The notes under the pieces are model-generated. The model did not search any database. It was not told where the DNA came from and saw only the letters and a list, made by a program, of their open reading frames with translations. A program made the translations under genes and the position numbers. From Chloroflexota bacterium (GTDB taxonomy: Bacteria; Chloroflexota; Dormibacteria; CF-121), in assembly GCA_005881235.1 (NCBI GenBank), contig VBEQ01000221.1, positions 7,494-24,662 of the forward strand: a stretch of DNA of 17,169 nucleotides. The letters run 5' to 3'. Within the stretch, counting starts at the first letter, position 1. Every line of letters starts with the position of its first letter. Shown here one piece after another: positions 5,879 to 13,407 of the stretch.

Positions 5879-7606
5879 CTACGGCCGTTTGAACAAGCGC
5901 CTCAACTGGTCATCCGGCAGGATCAGGGTCGTTGGCCGGCCGTGCGGGCAGCTGATCGGCTCCTCGGTCGTGGCCAGCGAGCTCAGCAGTTGGCGCGCGG
6001 ATTCTGGTGTCATCGCGTCGCCGAAGCGGACCGCGCTGTGGCACGCCAGCATCGCCGCCGTCTCGCGCAAGCGGCGATCGGGGGTTCGCTCGCCGAGCAG
6101 GTCCGTGAGGAGCAGCTCGAGCACGCGCCCAACGCGACCTTCCGGCATCTCGGCCGGCGCCGCGCGAACTCGAATCGTGTGCGGCCCGAAGCGCTCCCCC
6201 TCGAATCCGAGCGTGTCCAGCCACGACTCGTGTTCCTCGAAGGCCGCGATCTGGCCGGGCGTCAGGTCGAGGACATGTGGGATCAGCAGCAGCTGGCTCG
6301 ACGGCTGCCGCTGCTCGAGGCGGCGCACGATCCGGTCGAAGAGCACCCGCTCGTGGGCGGCATGCTGGTCGATCAACACAACCGCGCGCGGCGCCTCCGC
6401 CACCAGGTAGCCGCGCAGCAGCTGCCCGATGTACTCCAGCGGCGGCAGCCGCGGGCCAACGTCTCTCCCCTCTACGCCCTCGGTCCACCTCGCTTCTTGG
6501 CTCTCGATCCCCTCCCCAGCCTGTGGGAGAGGGCTAGGATGAGAGCTCGTCTCCCGCAACTCGAGCAGCGGTCCACCGGTTGCCGACTGCAGCTCGTAGA
6601 TCGGGCTCTGCCGAAGGGCGTGGTAGCAGGCGCGCTCGACTGCCCCGAAGATGGCGCCCTCGTTGCGAAAGCGGACCTCACGCTTGGTGGGATGAACGTT
6701 GACGTCGACCTCGGCGGGATCCACCCGCAGGTCGAGTACCGCGAGCGGGAACCGATCGGGCTGGCGCAGCCCCAAGTAGGCCTGCTCAACAGCAAAGGCC
6801 AGGTTGCGGTGGTGGATGCGACGCCCGTTGAGCAGGATCACGACGTGCCCGCGACTGGCCCGGTGCAGCGCCGGCGGACTGATCAGACCGGCCACGATTC
6901 CATCGTCGACCGCGAGCATGGAGGCGGCCGTCGGCGCGTCGTAGACGGCGGCAAAGGCCGCGCGCCGGTCGCCGGTTCCAGGGGTTTCCAGGACGCGCCG
7001 GATGTCGACGTCGAGGATGATCCCCACGGTCGGATTCGCCAGAGCCAGTTCGCCGACGAGTCGCACGATGACCGCGGTTTCGGTGGCGGGTTGCTTGAGG
7101 AATTTGAGACGGGCCGGGGTGTTGAAGAACAGCCGGCTGACGCTCACCCGAGTCCCTAGCGGACTTCCGACCGGACCGGCAGCAACGTGCGACCCACCCT
7201 CGACCATTACGCGGTACCCCTCTCCCCCATCGCCCGTCCGGCTCACGGCTTCTACCCGGGCGACTGCGGCGATGCTTGCCAGCGCCTCACCTCGGAATCC
7301 GAGGGTGCGAATCGTTCGCAGGTCGTCGAGCGAGCGAATCTTGCTCGTGGCGTGCCGCAAAAACGCGAGCGGCAGGTCGACCGGGGCCATCCCCTCGCCG
7401 TCGTCGACAACCTCGATCAGGCCCTGCCCGGCGGCCTCGATCCTCACCTGGATCCGTGATGCGCCCGCATCGATCGCGTTCTCCACCAGCTCCTTGACCA
7501 CTGCCGCGGGGCGATCGACCACCTCCCCGGCGGCGATGCCATCGGCGACCGTTGCCGGCAGGATCGTGATCCGGGCGGGCTCGAGACCGGTCTCAGCGCG
7601 TGACAT
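5879..7606 (-). CDS. mutL: DNA mismatch repair protein MutL (endonuclease type)
   Basis: 575 residues. The ATG at 7606 is preferred over the in-frame ATG at 7825: it has the Shine-Dalgarno AGGGAG just upstream, overlaps the mutS end by 14 bases, and starts the conserved ITILPATVADGIAAGEVV. The GHKL ATPase domain has KELVENAIDAGA (catalytic Glu42), DDGEGM and GFRGEALASI. The C-terminal domain carries the metal-binding endonuclease motif DQHAAHERVLFD starting at Asp413 (last acidic residue Asp, usually Glu), then ACHSAVR and CPHGRP. This is the nicking MutL class of bacteria lacking MutH; none is seen here. The linker around 6481-6570 contains a Pro/Gly-rich insertion encoded by a palindromic, dispersed-repeat-like sequence. 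MutL acts with MutS, encoded immediately upstream. Confidence 0.97.
   Translation of the reverse strand: MSRAETGLEPARITILPATVADGIAAGEVVDRPAAVVKELVENAIDAGASRIQVRIEAAGQGLIEVVDDGEGMAPVDLPLAFLRHATSKIRSLDDLRTIRTLGFRGEALASIAAVARVEAVSRTGDGGEGYRVMVEGGSHVAAGPVGSPLGTRVSVSRLFFNTPARLKFLKQPATETAVIVRLVGELALANPTVGIILDVDIRRVLETPGTGDRRAAFAAVYDAPTAASMLAVDDGIVAGLISPPALHRASRGHVVILLNGRRIHHRNLAFAVEQAYLGLRQPDRFPLAVLDLRVDPAEVDVNVHPTKREVRFRNEGAIFGAVERACYHALRQSPIYELQSATGGPLLELRETSSHPSPLPQAGEGIESQEARWTEGVEGRDVGPRLPPLEYIGQLLRGYLVAEAPRAVVLIDQHAAHERVLFDRIVRRLEQRQPSSQLLLIPHVLDLTPGQIAAFEEHESWLDTLGFEGERFGPHTIRVRAAPAEMPEGRVGRVLELLLTDLLGERTPDRRLRETAAMLACHSAVRFGDAMTPESARQLLSSLATTEEPISCPHGRPTTLILPDDQLRRLFKRP
6508..6537. repeat. 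Palindromic repeat-like element inside the mutL linker
   Basis: The plus strand reads CCCTCCCC, a short AGCCTGT loop, then GGGAGAGGG: an imperfect inverted repeat with one bulge. On the coding strand it encodes HPSPLPQAGEG, a peptide typical of small dispersed GC-rich palindromes that invade genes in many high-GC genomes. It sits in the variable linker between the MutL ATPase and C-terminal domains and keeps the frame. Only one copy is recognised in this window, so its repeat status rests on resemblance. Confidence 0.5.
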
Positions 7607-10133
7607 GCTCTCCCTGCCACGCATAGAGCTTTTCCAGCGCTTCGCGCGGCGACAGGCGCTCCAGGTCGAGCTGCTTGAGCTCGGCGACCACCGGGTGATC
7701 CAGCGGTAGGCTGAGCTGCGCGCTCGCCTCCGGCCGTTCCAGCGGCCGCTGCCCCTCCAGCTCGGTGAGCACCTGGCGGGCGCGCACCACCACCTGGCGC
7801 GGAAGGCCGGCGAGTTCCGCGACATGAATGCCGTAGCTGCGGTCGGCGCCGCCCGCCACGACCTGGTGCAGGAAGATGACGCGCTCGCCTTCTTCGCGGA
7901 CTTCCATCCGGAAGTTGCGCAACCGTGGCAACCGTTGGGCTAGCGCGGTCAGCTCGTGGTAATGGGTGGCGAACAGCGTCAGCGAGCGCAGCTGTGGAGC
8001 ATCGTGCAGGTACTCGAGAATGGCCTGCGCGATGCTGACGCCGTCGTAGGTGCTCGTGCCGCGGCCCACCTCATCGAAAATGAGCAGGCTGCTCGGCGTC
8101 GCGTGCGCGAGAATGTGGGCGGTCTCCACCATCTCGACCATGAAGGTCGACAGGCCGCGGGCCAGCTCGTCGTGTGCGCCGACGCGCGTGAAGATCCGGT
8201 CGCACAGCCCGATCACGGCACGGCCGGCCGGAACGAAGCTGCCCACCTGGGCCAGCAACACGATGATGCCGGCCTGGCGAAGGTAGGTCGACTTGCCTGC
8301 CATGTTCGGGCCGCTCAGGAGCACAACCTGTTGGTCGCCGGGGTCGAGCCGTAGATCGTTGGGGACGAAACGGCCGGGCCCGAGTGCGGCCTCCACCAGA
8401 GGGTGCCGGCCATCGACGATCTCGATCCCCGGCTGATCCTGCAACACGGGTCGCACCCAACGGTGTCGCGCCGCCACGGTGGCGAGCGCGGCGACGGCAT
8501 CGAGCCGACCGAGCCAGGCGGCGGTTTCGAGCAGGTCCTTGCCGGCCGCGGTGATCCGCCCGCAGAGCTCGCTGAAGAGCGCATGCTCGCGCGCGACCAT
8601 CGCGCTCTTCGCGTTGAGGACCAGTGACTCCTTTTCCTTGAGCTCGGGCGTGACGTAGCGCTCGCCGTTGACGAGCGTTTGCTTGCGCACGTACTCGGCA
8701 GGGATCGCCTCGCGATTGGCGTGGCTGATCTCGAGGTAATAGCCGAACACCTGGTTGAATCCGACTTTGAGCGACCGGATACCCGTCCGCTGGCGTTCGT
8801 TCTGCTCCAGGCCGCCGATCCAGTCGCGGGCGGCCCGCGATCCGTCGCGAAGGCCGTCGAGTTCGGCGTCGTACCCTGGCTTGAAGACCCCGCCGTCTTT
8901 CAGCGTCGCCGGAACATCGTCGACCAGCGCCCGCCCAAGGAGATCGTGGAGCTCCTCTTCGGATGGCGAGGGCAGCGAGCCGGCCAGCTCCGGCCATTTG
9001 GCGGCCGTCCGCCGCACGCCCGGCAGCGCGACCAGCGCCTTGAGCAAGCCGTACAGGTCGCGTGGGGTGGCGACCCCTTGCCCGGTTCGCGCGGCGATGC
9101 GATCCAGGTCCGGCAAGCCGCGCAACGCGGCTTGCAGCTGGCCGCGCGCCAGCGGATCCTCGACGAGCAGGCTCACGCGGTCGAGCCGGTCATCGAGCGG
9201 CGCCCGGTTCCGCAACGGCTGGTCGAGCCAGCGCCGAAGCTCGCGGGCACCCATCGTCGTGGTTGCCTCGCGCACCATCATCCCGATGAGGTCGTCTCCC
9301 GATGACGCGCGCTCGGCAGCCAGGCCCAGGCTTTTGCGCGTCGGCGGGTCGAGATGCATGTAGGCCCGGGGATGCTCGGCATGCAAGCGGAGCAGCCCGG
9401 GCTCCAGGCGCAGGTGGGATCGCTCGGCGTGGCGTAACAGGGCTTGGGCGGCCGCCAGCGCCTCCGGCCACTCGTCGCAGCCGAAGGCCGCCAGGGTTTC
9501 GACGCCGAGCAGAGTCTGCAGGCGCTCGACGGCCGCGCGGGCATCAAAGTCGAGTGGATCGGCCCAGCTGACCGGGGTCGTCCCGACCAGCGCGAGCAGG
9601 CGCGGCCGATCCCCTTCGGACGCGACCAGCTCCGCCGGTCGCAGCCGGGTCAGCTCATCGCGAAGCGCGTCTTCGGTCGGCTCGACGCGCAGCAACGCGA
9701 GCTCGCCGGTGGAACAGTCCAGCGCCGCGATGCCGTGGTAGTGCGACCGCAGGCAGACCGCGACCGCGTAGTTGGTGCCGCCACCCTCGAGATAGGCATC
9801 CTCGACGACGGTGCCGGGCGTCAGCACCCGGACTACCTCGCGCCGAACCAGGCCGCGCGCTTCCCCGGCCGCCTCGACCTGGTCGCAGAGGGCCACCTTC
9901 AGCCCGGCGCGCAGCAGCTTTCCGACATAGCTCTCGTAGGCGTGGTAGGGAACGCCCGCCATCGGATAGCGCTGCCCCTTGCCGAGCTCGCGCGAGGTGA
10001 GCGTGATGCCTAAAAGCGGGGCCGCCCGTTCGGCATCGTCGCCGAAGGTTTCGTAGAAGTCGCCCAAGCGGAAGAGCACGATGGCGTCGGGGTGCTCGCG
10101 CTTGACCGCCTCGTACTGCTCGAGGACGGGCAC
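7593..10133 (-). CDS. mutS: DNA mismatch repair protein MutS
   Basis: 846 residues from a GTG at 10133, 18 bases after the miaB stop; no strong ribosome-binding site is visible, so coupling from miaB is likely. MutS recognises mispairs and recruits MutL. Domain I has VLFRLGDFYETF, with the mismatch-wedging Phe-X-Glu; the connector, lever and clamp regions follow. The ATPase domain has Walker A GPNMAGKST (from residue 608), Walker B FDEVGRGTSTYDG (Asp687) and the signature THYHELTAL. The C-terminus shortly after QLSLPLDHP resembles other bacterial MutS1, with the usual small helical tail. The length is normal and no lesion is seen. The 3' end overlaps mutL by 14 bases. Confidence 0.98.
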   Translation of the reverse strand: MPVLEQYEAVKREHPDAIVLFRLGDFYETFGDDAERAAPLLGITLTSRELGKGQRYPMAGVPYHAYESYVGKLLRAGLKVALCDQVEAAGEARGLVRREVVRVLTPGTVVEDAYLEGGGTNYAVAVCLRSHYHGIAALDCSTGELALLRVEPTEDALRDELTRLRPAELVASEGDRPRLLALVGTTPVSWADPLDFDARAAVERLQTLLGVETLAAFGCDEWPEALAAAQALLRHAERSHLRLEPGLLRLHAEHPRAYMHLDPPTRKSLGLAAERASSGDDLIGMMVREATTTMGARELRRWLDQPLRNRAPLDDRLDRVSLLVEDPLARGQLQAALRGLPDLDRIAARTGQGVATPRDLYGLLKALVALPGVRRTAAKWPELAGSLPSPSEEELHDLLGRALVDDVPATLKDGGVFKPGYDAELDGLRDGSRAARDWIGGLEQNERQRTGIRSLKVGFNQVFGYYLEISHANREAIPAEYVRKQTLVNGERYVTPELKEKESLVLNAKSAMVAREHALFSELCGRITAAGKDLLETAAWLGRLDAVAALATVAARHRWVRPVLQDQPGIEIVDGRHPLVEAALGPGRFVPNDLRLDPGDQQVVLLSGPNMAGKSTYLRQAGIIVLLAQVGSFVPAGRAVIGLCDRIFTRVGAHDELARGLSTFMVEMVETAHILAHATPSSLLIFDEVGRGTSTYDGVSIAQAILEYLHDAPQLRSLTLFATHYHELTALAQRLPRLRNFRMEVREEGERVIFLHQVVAGGADRSYGIHVAELAGLPRQVVVRARQVLTELEGQRPLERPEASAQLSLPLDHPVVAELKQLDLERLSPREALEKLYAWQGEHVTR

Positions 10134-10151
10134 CGGCTTCAGGGGGTTCGC

Positions 10152-11531
10152 CTAATTGAGAACCTGGCCTCGAAGTTGCCAGGCGGTGGCGTGCTCGATG
10201 GACACTCGACGGACGGTGCCGACCTGCGCGCCCAGGGGCGCCGCACCGATCACCACCCGGTTCTGCCGGGTCCGCCCCGTGGCCTCCCCGTTCTCGGCTC
10301 GCTCAACCAGCACCTCGACCGTCCTGCCCAGCCAGCGTCGGTTCGCAGCTTCGGCGATCCGCCGCTGGGCCTCGAGCAGCACGTTGATGCGGCGTTTCTT
10401 TTCGGCAGGCGCCACATCGTCCGCCTGGCGGGCCGCCGTCGTGCGTGGTCGCGGAGAAAAGCCCTGGATGTGGACGACGTCGAACTTGATTTCTTCCAGC
10501 AGGGCCAGTGTTCTCTGGAATTGCTCCTCCGTCTCACCCGGATAGCCAACGATGACATCGGTCGAGACGGAGAGGTCGGGGATGACATTGCGGGCGTGGG
10601 CGATGATCGCACGGTACTCGTCGACCGTGTAGCGACGGCGCATCTGCTTGAGGATGGCGTCGTCGCCGGACTGGAATGGCAGGTGCAAATGCTCGCAAAC
10701 CCGCGGTAGGTCCCGGATCGCAAAGAGCAGGTCGTCGTGGACGTGGCGCGGATGGGACGTCAAAAAACGCACCCGCCAGATGCCGGGCACCCGTTCCACG
10801 GCTTCCAGGAGGGCGGCCAGCCCGGCCTTGGTGTCCGGGTCGCGATAGGAGTTGACCGTCTGGCCAAGCAGGGTAACCTCGCGCACGCCCTGGTCGGCAA
10901 AGCGGCGCACGTCATCGACGACGTCCTGCAACGGACGGCTACGCTCGGTGCCGCGAACGAATGGCACGATGCAGAAGCTGCAGACCTCGTTACAGCCGAA
11001 GATCACCGGCACATACGCGGTGAGCCCGTGCTGCAAGGCCACCCCACCGGTCTGGGCCGGGTCCGTCTCGTACTCGCCTTGTAGGTCCTCGATGAAAGCC
11101 TCGTACTGGCGCATATCAAAGCGGTAGTCGAGGTCGGGCAGCCGCTCGTAGAGGCGGTCCTTTTCCTTGTTGGCCATGCAGCCGGTCATGGCGATGGCGC
11201 GACCGGGACGCGCCCGCTTCCAGGCCTTCAGCTCGCGGAACCTTCCATACGCCTTTTGTTCGGCGTTCTGACGGACCGAGCAGGTGACGAGGATCGCGAG
11301 GTCGGCCTGGTCGAGGTCGGCGACGGCGCTGAAGCCGGCGGCCGTCAACCCTTGCGAAAGATAGTCCGCGTCCGACTCATTCATCTGGCAGCCGCTCACC
11401 CAGAGGTGAAAACGCTGACCGGAGGGTGGGCGCTTGTGCCCATTCGGTCGCGGCCGCCGGAAACTCAGCGGCTCGAGGGGTAGCGGTGCGCCGGGAATCC
11501 GGAGGCGGGGCGGGGCGGCCGGTTCAGGCAT
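10152..11531 (-). CDS. miaB: tRNA-2-methylthio-N6-dimethylallyladenosine synthase MiaB
   Basis: 459 residues, ATG start, 9 bases after spoVS. This radical-SAM methylthiotransferase converts i6A37 (made by MiaA) to ms2i6A37. The N-terminal UPF0004 domain has Cys48 (SGCQMNESDAD), Cys84 (TCSVRQNAEQ) and Cys118 (GCMANK) for the auxiliary Fe-S cluster. The radical-SAM motif GCNEVCSFCIVPFVRG provides Cys180, Cys184 and Cys187. TLLGQTVNSY and GFSPRPRTTAA follow, and a C-terminal TRAM domain (GRTVEVLVE to GAQVGTVRRVSIE) binds tRNA. An N-terminal Pro/Arg-rich extension of about 40 residues precedes the conserved start. MiaB, rather than the paralogues MtaB or RimO, is favoured by TLLGQTVNSY and by neighbouring miaA and mutSL. 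Confidence 0.96.
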   Translation of the reverse strand: MPEPAAPPRLRIPGAPLPLEPLSFRRPRPNGHKRPPSGQRFHLWVSGCQMNESDADYLSQGLTAAGFSAVADLDQADLAILVTCSVRQNAEQKAYGRFRELKAWKRARPGRAIAMTGCMANKEKDRLYERLPDLDYRFDMRQYEAFIEDLQGEYETDPAQTGGVALQHGLTAYVPVIFGCNEVCSFCIVPFVRGTERSRPLQDVVDDVRRFADQGVREVTLLGQTVNSYRDPDTKAGLAALLEAVERVPGIWRVRFLTSHPRHVHDDLLFAIRDLPRVCEHLHLPFQSGDDAILKQMRRRYTVDEYRAIIAHARNVIPDLSVSTDVIVGYPGETEEQFQRTLALLEEIKFDVVHIQGFSPRPRTTAARQADDVAPAEKKRRINVLLEAQRRIAEAANRRWLGRTVEVLVERAENGEATGRTRQNRVVIGAAPLGAQVGTVRRVSIEHATAWQLRGQVLN

Positions 11532-11540
11532 CGACCGAGT

Positions 11541-11906
11541 CTAGCGGGACTCGACCAGCAGACGGATCCCGGTCCGCTCCTCACCTTCGATGGTGATGTC
11601 GATGAAGGATGGGATGCAGACCAGGTCGAAGCCGCCGGCCGCGACGTAGCCGCGCGAGATGGCAATCGCTTTCACCGCCTGGTTGATGGCACCGGCGCCG
11701 ATCGCCTGCACCTCGACGCGGCTCTGGCTGCGGACGACGCCGGCGATCGCCCCGGCGACAGCGACGGGTTTCGATGTGGCCGAAACCTTCAGGATCTCAA
11801 TCGCGGCCCGGGCTGTACGGGGGACGCCAGCAGCCGGGCTGGCCGATAACGTCTTCTCCCCTGTCGAGCCGTTCGATGGCGGTGTGCTGGTTTCCAGAGT
11901 GTCCAT
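11541..11906 (-). CDS. spoVS: SpoVS-family protein (Alba-like), N-terminally extended
   Basis: 121 residues against 86 in Bacillus SpoVS. Residues 36-121 match the whole family: IEILKVSATSKPVAVAG, VQAIGAGAINQAVKAIAI, SRGYVAAGGFDLVCIPSF, and IEGEERTGIRLLVESR. In Bacillus SpoVS influences sporulation and septation and has an Alba-like nucleic-acid-binding fold; homologues occur widely in non-spore-formers. The first 35 residues are Ser/Thr/Pro-rich and probably disordered. Position 36, where other SpoVS proteins have the initiator Met, is an ATT codon, so either the ATG at 11906 is used or ATT is an unusual start. A -10-like TAGAAT lies at 11909-11914, too close to the ATG for an ordinary leader. 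It is followed closely by miaB and preceded by ymdB, as in Firmicutes (there with a few extra genes). Confidence 0.93.
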   Translation of the reverse strand: MDTLETSTPPSNGSTGEKTLSASPAAGVPRTARAAIEILKVSATSKPVAVAGAIAGVVRSQSRVEVQAIGAGAINQAVKAIAISRGYVAAGGFDLVCIPSFIDITIEGEERTGIRLLVESR

Positions 11907-11985
11907 CTATTCTATCGAGGCATGGCGACCGAACGTTTGATTGCCCCCCGACACCTTAACCCCCAGGGCAGGGGTCGTCAAGCCG

Positions 11986-12777
11986 CTAGGCGACCTCGAC
12001 CTCCCGATCCAGGCGCTCGATCCCGTCCGCCTTGCCCGAAAGGGCATCGATCCGGACCAGCACGGAGTTGAACTGGACCGGTCCATCGGCCACTTTGAAG
12101 CGGTACGGGACCCCCGTCAGGAAGCGCTGGAGGCTGGCCTCCTTGTCCATCCCGATCACGGAGTCGCGTGGCCCGACCATCCCCAGGTCGCTGACGAAGG
12201 CGGTGCCACCGGGAAAGATCCGGGCATCGGCGGTGGGAACGTGCGTATGGGTCCCGAAGACGAAGCTGGCGCGGCCGTCCAGGTACCAGCCCATGGCGAT
12301 CTTCTCCGAGGTCGCTTCCGCGTGGACATCCATCAGCCGGAGCTTGGTCCCCGGCCCCTGGCGCAACACCTCGTCGGCCGCCTTGAAGGCCGAATCGATG
12401 GGCGGCATGAAGAGCTGGCCCTGCACGTTGCCGATCAGGACCTGGCCCTTCTCCCCCAGGTCGTGACAGAACCAGCCGCGCCCCGGCGCCCCGGAGGGAT
12501 AGTTGTGCGGGCGGAGAATCGGTCGATGCTCGTCGAAGCCGGTCATCATCTCGCGCTGGTCCCAGATGTGGTTGCCGGAGGTGAGCACGTCGATCCCAAG
12601 GCTGAACAGGTCGTCCGCGATCTTCGGCGTCAGGCCGAAGCCGCCGGCGGCGTTCTCGCCGTTGGCGACCACCAGGTCGATGACGAACTCGCGGCGTAGC
12701 TGTGGTAGGAGACGGGCGACGGCCTCGCGTCCGGGGCGCCCGATGATGTCGCCGATCGCCAGCACGGTCACGACCAT
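11986..12777 (-). CDS. ymdB: YmdB-family metallophosphoesterase (2',3'-cNMP phosphodiesterase)
   Basis: 263 residues, TIGR00282-type. Bacillus YmdB hydrolyses 2',3'- and 3',5'-cyclic nucleotides and affects biofilm and RNA turnover, and its gene lies next to rny. The di-metal site residues are present: Asp10 (IGDIIGRPG), Glu41/Asn42 (ANGENAAGG), Asn69/His70 (SGNHIWD), His in LMDVHAEATSEK, and the pair in FGTHTHVPTAD. The length is standard. The ATG at 12777 lies 6 bases after a TGCTACGAT extended -10, so the transcript is probably leaderless. The start overlaps the start of the divergent glycosylase gene on the other strand. The gap to spoVS is 79 bases. Confidence 0.95.
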   Translation of the reverse strand: MVVTVLAIGDIIGRPGREAVARLLPQLRREFVIDLVVANGENAAGGFGLTPKIADDLFSLGIDVLTSGNHIWDQREMMTGFDEHRPILRPHNYPSGAPGRGWFCHDLGEKGQVLIGNVQGQLFMPPIDSAFKAADEVLRQGPGTKLRLMDVHAEATSEKIAMGWYLDGRASFVFGTHTHVPTADARIFPGGTAFVSDLGMVGPRDSVIGMDKEASLQRFLTGVPYRFKVADGPVQFNSVLVRIDALSGKADGIERLDREVEVA

Positions 12778-13406
12778 TGGCCGATCGTAGCAAGGCGGTC
12801 GCGATCGAGGCGTTGCTCCGCGGCCTCCCCACCTTGACGATTGGCGCCACCTTCAACCAGTTTCGGGACACCGGCACGGACGACCTCCCGGATGCGCCCG
12901 CGATCCGGCTCGCCAATCTGGGGCTCTACCTCGAGGAACGGCGGGCGGCCGATGTCCTCGCCGTTGGGGAAGCGGCCGGCTACCAGGGCATGCGCTGGTC
13001 GGGCATCGCCTTCACCAGCGAGTTCGACCTGCTGCGCTGGGGCGATCCCTATCGGCGATCGAGCCGCCGCCCCCGGCCGTGGAAAGAGCCCTCCGGGACG
13101 ATCGTTCACGGCGTCCTCGAAGAACTCGGCGCCGAGCGGCGTGTGATCCTCTGGAACACGGTCCCCACGCATCCACATCTGGCGGGCAAGCCGCTGTCCA
13201 ACCGCCGGCCGGCGCGCGAGGAGATCGCGGCCGGCCGTGTGCTTGTCGACCGCCTGATTGAAATCGTGCAGCCGCGCATCCTCGTTGGTGTTGGTCGCAT
13301 CGCCTGCCAGGCGCTCCCCGAGGCCAGGTACGTCCGGCATCCGGCGCAATCCGGGGCGACCGCCTTTCGCCTCGGAATGCGCGCCGCCCTAAAGAGCGTG
13401 CGCTAG
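12777..13406 (+). CDS. Uracil-DNA glycosylase superfamily protein
   Basis: 209 residues if started at TTG 12777; no ATG or GTG lies near the conserved N-terminus, and LLRGLPTLTIGATFNQFRD already looks like the family's beginning. Base-excision enzymes of this fold remove uracil or other deaminated bases. Motif A is VGEAAGYQGMRWSG followed by IAFTSE (an Ala replaces the Pro common in GEAPG). The middle motif is LWNTVPTHPH and the C-terminal one is YVRHPAQSGA, standing where the DNA-intercalating HP(S/A) loop lies. It fits a less characterised group of the superfamily rather than classical Ung; substrate preference is unknown. It is the only rightward gene right of lexA, starting on top of the ymdB start and ending one base before the convergent DUF4259 stop. 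No ribosome-binding site is visible. Confidence 0.85.
   Translation: MADRSKAVAIEALLRGLPTLTIGATFNQFRDTGTDDLPDAPAIRLANLGLYLEERRAADVLAVGEAAGYQGMRWSGIAFTSEFDLLRWGDPYRRSSRRPRPWKEPSGTIVHGVLEELGAERRVILWNTVPTHPHLAGKPLSNRRPAREEIAAGRVLVDRLIEIVQPRILVGVGRIACQALPEARYVRHPAQSGATAFRLGMRAALKSVR
12784..12792 (-). promoter_or_regulatory. Leaderless-type promoter of ymdB (extended -10)
   Basis: The minus strand has TGCTACGAT, with -10 hexamer TACGAT at 12784-12789 and TGC before it, matching the TGCTAnnnT elements of the lexA and LysM promoters. The hexamer ends 6 bases before the A of the ymdB ATG, placing the start point on the start codon. No clear -35 is seen. It lies inside the glycosylase coding region. 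Confidence 0.45.
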
Positions 13407-13407
13407 G

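Noticed and set aside
5729..7159. 476-aa rightward open frame opposite miaA/mutL
   Set aside because: It is the complement of clearly conserved miaA and mutL, is Arg/Gln-rich without family motifs, and such frames are expected in GC-rich DNA.
7607..7825. Upstream ATG that would lengthen MutL by 73 residues
   Set aside because: The extra segment is an out-of-frame reading of the mutS end; ATG 7606 has a good Shine-Dalgarno and family-like start.
8071..8997. 308-aa leftward alternate frame within mutS
   Set aside because: Arg/Gly/Pro-rich out-of-frame translation of a conserved gene.
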